Source: Metallyticus violacea
Taxonomy: Eukaryota; Arthropoda; Insecta; Mantodea; Metallyticidae
Assembly (NCBI GenBank): GCA_030762175.1
Contig: JAUJEO010000019.1
Span: 1,556,001-1,620,000 of the forward strand
DNA length: 64,000 nt
Direction of reading: 5' to 3'
The notes under the pieces are model-generated. The model was not told where the DNA came from. It saw only the letters and a program-made list of their open reading frames with translations, and made no database searches. The stretch's first letter is position 1; each line of letters starts with the position of its first letter. Made by a program: the position numbers and the translations under genes. Below are positions 58,220 to 64,000 of this stretch, piece by piece.

Positions 58220-58619
58220 AATGTTACAAAACTGACTTTGAATTATATTCCTATCTATTTCTGTAAAGTTTTTGGTGGCTATTTGTATGTCTGCTACATA
58301 ATCTTGAACTTTTTTTGGAGAAATTTACACAAGTTTTTAAACCTTAATCCAAAAAATTGATTTCTGTATCTGTGAATTTTTGTTGTGAAAGGTTATAGAC
58401 ATTATTTTTTATGGTATTTTTCTTGGATGGTGTTTTTATCTCTTGTTTTTGGCATAAATTATCCAATTTTCATTTTAGTATTTGAGTCTTATGTTTCATA
58501 TTTAGGTTAAGTATTGTCAAAAGATTGTTTTCTAAATTTTTCCAGATTATATTGCCTAATACTTTTGTTAATTTCAAATGTAGCCCCCATAGTGTCAATT
58601 CAAATTAAGAAATATACTT

Positions 58620-58810
58620 ATCATTCTGTTTTCACTGGAGTGTTAGCAAAAATATTACAAGAATGGGCAGAGAGAGAAAAGAAAATTTCAATATTTCAAT
58701 CAGGCTTCAGGAAAGGTAAAAGAACAGTTCACAATATTTTTATAATTAGAACATTAGAACAAAATTCAATTCACTGTCTTGACTATATAGTTAGTACTTG
58801 GCAGCGATAA
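58620..58810 (+). mobile_element. LINE RT fragment
   Basis: The frame holds FTGVLAKILQEWAEREKKIS and FQSGFRKGKRTVHNIFIIRT, the conserved N-terminal RT block of a LINE. An unexplained Cys-rich frame follows at 58860-59148 (CKSCVSCKYC). Confidence 0.6.
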
Positions 58811-59159
58811 ATGCAGTAAATATGAAATTCTACTTCTTACAGATCCAGAATGTTATAGTTTACAAATAAGCAAAAGAAAATATGAAGCAAATTGTAAAAA
58901 TGCTCTGTAGCAACAGTGACATAAGTAATGGCATTAAACCTGAACCAAACAATAAATTATGTAAATCATGTGTGAGTTGTAAATACTGTGTTATTTTTAT
59001 ATTTTCATATATAAAACCATTTATGGTCTCCCACATTGCACACACTGCTCTAAGCTGTACAACGAGACATTATTGCAAATATTCTGAATTTCAATCGATT
59101 TTATACAATGGGTTTATTCATGGAAAGCATTGCATTTGCAACAAGTAAAATAAATTATG

Positions 59160-59600
59160 CAAAAGTACTTGTTAAAATACACGTATGGATGATAAATAAT
59201 ATCTCTAGCATGTTTAACAATAATTTTATTTTTTTCAATCTTAAATACAGAATATTATCTTGAAGAATACATATATATAAAATTAAGGTGGTTTTTGTAG
59301 CACAATATTGTATTAGGCCTACAGCTACTCTTGTGAGCTCCTTTAAGAGCTATTGTTATTGTGTTGTTCATTCATTGTGTACCTTACGTTAAAGTGCAAC
59401 ATAGATTAATTAATGTTGAAATTGTGACAAGCTGTGGAAGTTGGAACAACAAATGCCCTATTAAATATTACTGAAGTAAATCTATCTTAATATTTATGGG
59501 AGTCACTATAAAATTTTCAGATATTCAACATGGAACAATAAAAAGTTGCCATACTGGTGCATTTTTCACATACATTATAGCAAGTTCTATATATCAGCAC
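59160..59600. other. Nothing recognised
   Basis: AT-rich; no ORF or repeat identified. Confidence 0.4.
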
Positions 59601-59614
59601 CTCTACCTCTGGAA

Positions 59615-59672
59615 TTAGTTCTTTGGTATAGCATTCATCTTCTCTTCATTGGCAGCAACAGCTTCTTCTAGG
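59615..59672 (-). CDS. Possible terminal exon of an unknown gene
   Basis: After the acceptor TGATTTTCTAG a frame reads LEEAVAANEEKMNAIPKN and stops. Charged, non-random composition suggests a real C-terminus. No partner exon is proven; the exons at 61194-61618 on the same strand are candidates. Confidence 0.3.
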
Positions 59673-59679
59673 CTAGAAA

Positions 59680-61185
59680 ATCAGTGTCTATGTAGGAGAC
59701 ATTTAAATTTTATAATTGGAAGAAATTGCATAATACCAAGTTGAGACTGCAGGTATGATGAAATTATTAATTACTGAAACGAGAAGCAGAAAAATCTAGG
59801 TGGTTCTATTCTTGGTAATCTGTACCCAATTATTGAGAATGCCTTATTAGATACCTGTAATTGTCATCTGCTTTGTTCAATACCCTAGAAAGAAGAAGAA
59901 GAAAAAAAGCATTGTAAAAGTAATATTTTGCATGTTCATTAAATTGATATCATTTTTACAACTTTTTACTCTTGGAGCAAGATTTGTTTTTGAAATATTT
60001 ACATTGTATAAAATGATATGGCCAGATTGCAGATTTCATTTCTATATTTGTTGCATATGCTGAACACTCAGTAATACAGTTTTTCCAGAAATTTAAATTA
60101 TAAAGACCATTTCTAACTTCAAAATGCCTTAAAAATGAATGTAAGTTTAGTGCTTTTCTGCATGCTTACAGAATTCTACTTTGTACCTGACCTACATGCA
60201 TTAATCAAGATTTAATTAAATTTAAAAACCAACATACCGAAACCACTAAAATGTAACTATTATATATTCTAGATTAGGCCAATAAGTCGATTTTTGTACT
60301 CCTGTATTCCACACACTGTAGAACTGCTCAAAATGTGTTTCATGAGCTACTGCAGCTGATGATCCCTCAACATGCATAACTACCCTCAATATTTCGGGCA
60401 TAAATAATATCAGATTACTGTAGTGTAAATGGGAGGCTACAACATTTCAGGTTAATTAAAAATACAGTGATAAATGTTATCCAGTATTTTTAATAATAAT
60501 GCAATTTGGAATCTTAACACAGTGAAACACCCATTAATAATCTCTTCTAAGTTGGATATTTAAAACCATAAAGAGTGTTTTAAACATTCGACTCAGAAGA
60601 AATTAATATCCAGTATATTTAGGACCTATGTATATGGACTTCTGTAAAGGATTAATGATATACAGTATTTATGACAGATGGCACATAGGTAACATAATGC
60701 AGTGATGTTCTTTGGGAGTCCCTTTTGACCAACAGGCCAGTTGGGGTCAGCCAAGTTCCATCATCTCTTATAGTACAGAAACATTTCAATTTTACTACTT
60801 GCAAGAATTCATGAAGCTTTGAACTGGGGAAGAATTTTCACCATTATGCCATAAATTAATTGTTCTAGAACTACATCATATATTACAGCAAAGTAATTTA
60901 ACATTAATAAACCATCGTTACTAATTAAAACCACTAATAATGAACAAAAGCCTACATTTTATTTACCAAGTTAGTTAAGTCAGCCCCTCTCCTCCAAATG
61001 CAGTCGTTATGCATATTCTGAGTGTTGTCAATATTAATGTTTTATTTTATCAGAAGAAAAATGTTTCAAACTTTGCTATTCATTTATCTGTTAGAACAGC
61101 AATGGTTTCAATATGTTAAATTACTTGCAAAATATACAATTTAACACTGTATCATAATATAAAGGGCTACAGAAAGAAGTTTCAA
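59680..61185. other. Mostly unassigned; one PLE-type palindromic scrap
   Basis: At 60520-60610 ATTAATAATCTCTTCTAAG and AGAAGAAATTAAT form an inverted pair next to CACAGTGAAACACCCATTAA, as in the PLE end at 33540. Nothing else recognised. Confidence 0.4.
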
Positions 61186-61193
61186 GAAACACT

Positions 61194-61332
61194 CTTGTAA
61201 TTGAGACATCTGTTGGAGTTGTCAAATAATTGAGCTGCAAGCACAGCACCAATTTGATAGGTTTCCCCTGGGATTTTGGCATTCACGTGAGGTTCCAAGG
61301 TCACCAATCCAGTTGCAAGAGCTTGTACTAGA
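61194..61332 (-). CDS. Possible exon of an unknown gene
   Basis: After CTCTAG the frame reads VQALATGLVTLEPHVNAK, IPGETYQIGAVLAAQLF and NSNRCLNY, ending in TGA. It joins in phase with the exon at 61421-61618 (donor GTAGGC). I do not recognise the family. Confidence 0.35.
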
Positions 61333-61420
61333 GTATACATCATTCCATATTATTAATATTATAAATCATTTAATAATTCATTTATTCACCCATGTCACAC
61401 GAGGTGCTGGAGTTGCCTAC

Positions 61421-61618
61421 CTTCATTTTCCACATATATCTGGTATCTGCGTATGAAATTACTCCTTACCCTTCTTAGTTCTTTAGAAAAATTAAACCGA
61501 GCTCTTGATAATTTATCTAAAGTGAATGGATACTCAATAGCATTGCATAACAGAACTTTCATGTGGAAATTTCTCCTAAAATAATCTGGCAGAATGAGCA
61601 GACATGTCGTTTCCTTCA
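61421..61618 (-). CDS. Possible exon of an unknown gene
   Basis: The frame contains FRRNFHMKVLLCNAIEYPFT and FSKELRRVRSNFIRRYQIYV and ends before GTAGGC. The upstream acceptor is uncertain (GAACAG at 61619, or CTGCCAG or TTTTAG further in). The residue pattern looks coding; a mobile-element origin is not excluded. Confidence 0.35.
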
Positions 61619-62389
61619 CTGTTCAAATGACACTGATTCAGTACCCTGAGACGCAAGGCCAATGCAGCAGTTTGAATTAGGTGGAGGAAGGTTAGAATCA
61701 GTATAGGTAAGTTTAGGGTATGGAGAATTATTAACAAATTTGACTACCAGAGCAAGCAATGGGAGTGACATAATTTGATTATGGTTTGGTTTCCAATACA
61801 TCAACAATTTGAAGTTATGTACTGAGAAACATTTCTAGGTAAGCAATTTTTGAGTAGGTTGTAAAGATGCTGGTTAGATTATCTATTTTATAATATAATT
61901 GGTGCTAAATAAGTATAGTTCAGTTAGCAATAAATCCTTGTTTCTTGAATATTCCAGAAGATTACTACTTATGAATCCGGAACAAATTTCAAAATGAATT
62001 AAAAGTATTTGGTTATGTGTGAAATAATGGAATTATGTATATTTTAATTGTAATGTTATTTGTGTTTGCTGGAAATAAATTGAATTCAAATATAAATATA
62101 ATTTTGTAGAAATTACACAGTGCAGATATAATTGTAAATTAAATACTTCAGTTAATGAGTCAATTGTATACTTTTTTGTATACTCTTATTTCTCCATTTA
62201 GCAACATGTTTTGCCAATATAAATTGAATATGAATTTATTTCCAACAAACACAACATTACAATTAACATATTTCCATTATTTCATAATTAACAAAATACT
62301 AAGTTATTATATTGTTGCCAACCAACACTATATTTATTTATTTGGCACCAATTATATTACAAAATAGCTGACATACCATGCATGCATTT

Positions 62390-64000
62390 TACTTCATCAA
62401 AAGTTACCTACCTATACTGCTTCGAGTTCCAATACATTGTTAATTCCAGATTGTTGATGTACTGGATGTACATAATCAATTTCATTACTTCCATTCTTAT
62501 TCTAATAATCAAATTCTTACTATGCCTATATCTAAACTCTCTTCTCCTATACTACTTCCACTCTTCCTCCACCACTTATCCCCAACTACTTTGTCCAAGT
62601 ATTTTCCCATAATTTTTATATTTTGATCTGCTTTGATTCCTAAACTCTTCCTTATTAAAATTTCTCCCTCAAATTTATTCCAATTCTCTTTCCATATCTG
62701 TAGTCTCCACCACTTTTTTGCTCACATATATTTTGCTATGGTACTCCAGGTTCACCATACATGGGTACATTCATTCAGACAGATTTTTCTCAGTCCTCCT
62801 AAATTTCTTACTCCTGATCTGGCTCAAGCAAAACCTTCTCTCCCCAATTTATCACAAATTTCTAGGTACTTCTCCCTCCTCCAAACTCATTTTATTTCTC
62901 AATACATTCTCAGTGAACTCTTCTCCCTAAAGCTCGCAAAGATTTCTTGTTTCTCAATATCTTCAATTCTAACCCCTTACTTCTTTCCAAAATCCTCTAT
63001 ATCTATATTGCTTATTTACCCAACAATCTCCTAATTAAATATTTTCAACATTATCCTGGGTTTCAAGCACCCATGAAATTTTCCATTTAATCTTCTCCTG
63101 TGCACCAAGACATTTCTTAACAACCTCTCCATTATCCAACATATTTATTCTATATAAGTATTTCATAATTTTTTCAATTATTCTACCTTTACTAGTTGGC
63201 CTACCCAAGTCACCAAGACTACATTATTAGGTGACATTCTCAGCAGTTCCAGAATTAATTTACTAAAATGATTTATTTATTAAATCCAGGACTTTGCAGC
63301 TATTATCATATCACCATATTTGCATTCCATACATCATTTTACCTCCACCATACCAGTTCTATCCATTTGACACTTATTTTCCTTAAATATGCCCTTACAA
63401 CCCCCAGAGACAATTTTTCCTTTAGCTAATATTAACTTTCTCTGATCATTCCAGCTAACCCACCCCAAGATAATCAAATTACTTCACCACCTCTTTTGCC
63501 CACCCATCTAATCACATTTCTCATCCTTTCTCAATTTAAAGCCCTTCTTAAAGACTTGGATTTTCTATTGTTCACTTTTAAATAGTTTTGATAACTTCAG
63601 TTGCTCTTCTTAAACCTCCATTTGTGATAGAACCAACAATTAAGTTATCTGTAAACAGCATAGCTGGTATTTCCTTATTATTAATTACTGGTGAATGTAC
63701 ATTCGTTCCTTGAATCCCGTCAATAATGTCATCAATAAATAAGTTAAATAGCATTAGGTTTACTCCTGATAAACTCTGCATGTGTTCTGTTATCTCATCT
63801 CTTGAACATTTCACACAAAATTTATTATCAAAATAGATTACTTGTAATACATTTATAAAGTTCTTACTTACTCCTTTCCTTTTTAACTTAATCCACACTG
63901 CTTGTCAATCTATAGTATCAAAAGTCTTCTCCAAATTTATACCCTCTGCCTTTTGACACTTAAATACTTATCAACAATTGTTCTTACAATGAAAATATTT
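62390..64000 (-). mobile_element. LINE with RT domain, running off the right edge
   Basis: The minus-strand frame 63898-63578 contains WIKLKRKGVSKNFINVLQ, FNLFIDDIIDGIQGTNV and AMLFTDNLIVGSITNGG, where FADDL is expected, so the first catalytic Asp is kept as TDN. INLEKTFDTID lies just before it (63950-63915). Downstream pieces to about 62400 belong to the C-terminal region. The 9060-9880 fragment seems to be the same kind of LINE. Confidence 0.65.

Larger units (their letters stand above)
56107..58610 (-). mobile_element. Near full-length Penelope-like element with nested palindrome
   Basis: Minus-strand order: N-terminal region 58600-58230 (TDTEINFLD, broken by stops), the palindromic insert, then IYTRADKGNTVVILDKNDYT and YGLPKVHKPGKTMRPIINN, RT (FDVTALFPSIP, TMGSPLSPILADIF, YVDD at 57174-57163), linker and GIY-YIG (SGIYQMNCNDC, KVYIGKTKRN), KSAVAWHFWKEQHSI, to near 56281. 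The 331-codon frame 57276-56281 is intact; shifts lie near 57340-57400, 57580 and at the C-terminus. The terminal segment with a hammerhead-like motif is at 56107-56212. Right next to the MULE gene. Confidence 0.85.

Overview
The window reads as a piece of a large, AT-rich, intron-rich arthropod genome, most likely an insect. The basis is spliced metazoan genes with multi-kilobase introns, tRNA-derived SINEs, several non-LTR retrotransposons, Tc1/mariner and MULE-type transposons, and a heavy load of Penelope-like elements (PLEs) with GIY-YIG endonuclease domains. The species cannot be told from the sequence alone. No prokaryotic gene, CRISPR array, rRNA or intact tRNA gene was seen.

Three host genes could be assembled exon by exon from splice sites, reading phase and remembered family sequence. 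(1) DHRS12, a short-chain dehydrogenase, on the minus strand: six exons from 12268 down to 1697, with the C-terminal exons beyond the left edge. (2) PRIM2, the large (Fe-S) subunit of DNA primase, on the plus strand: five exons from 18538 to 32347. The first, short coding exon was not found, but all four expected Fe-S cysteines are present. (3) MRPS15 (bonsai in Drosophila), mitochondrial ribosomal protein S15, on the minus strand: four exons from 50950 to 41334, giving a complete 272-residue protein. A possible fourth gene, unrecognised, may lie on the minus strand at about 59.6-61.6 kb.

Almost everything else is mobile DNA, mostly decayed and nested. 4-11 kb: a hAT-like remnant, LINE pieces and a double palindromic PLE insertion, all in DHRS12 intron 2. 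13.8-17.3 kb: a LINE reverse transcriptase gene split by a SINE and by a PLE, each with its target duplication. 23.8-36 kb: PLE ends, SINEs, a degraded repetitive arthropod ORF and a LINE lying in and after PRIM2. 37.6-40.9 kb: a 3.3-kb head-to-head PLE dimer inserted as one unit. 41.3-51 kb: MRPS15 with PLE, mariner and LINE debris in its introns. 51.7-56.1 kb: a tandem repeat next to a MULE transposase gene that carries its own array of zinc fingers. 56.1-64 kb: a near full-length PLE and more LINE fragments.

The most unusual pattern concerns the PLEs. Several short, nearly perfect palindromes built of two inverted PLE ends sit between 12-bp target duplications, and one 3.3-kb unit has the same layout with ORFs. 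Most PLE ends carry a hammerhead-ribozyme-like motif (CUGANGA, a stem II that is kept by compensatory changes, then GAAAC and often GUC/AUC). PLE hammerheads and inverted PLE terminal repeats are known in general; the palindromic mini-insertions and their shared 12-bp duplications are what deserve checking.
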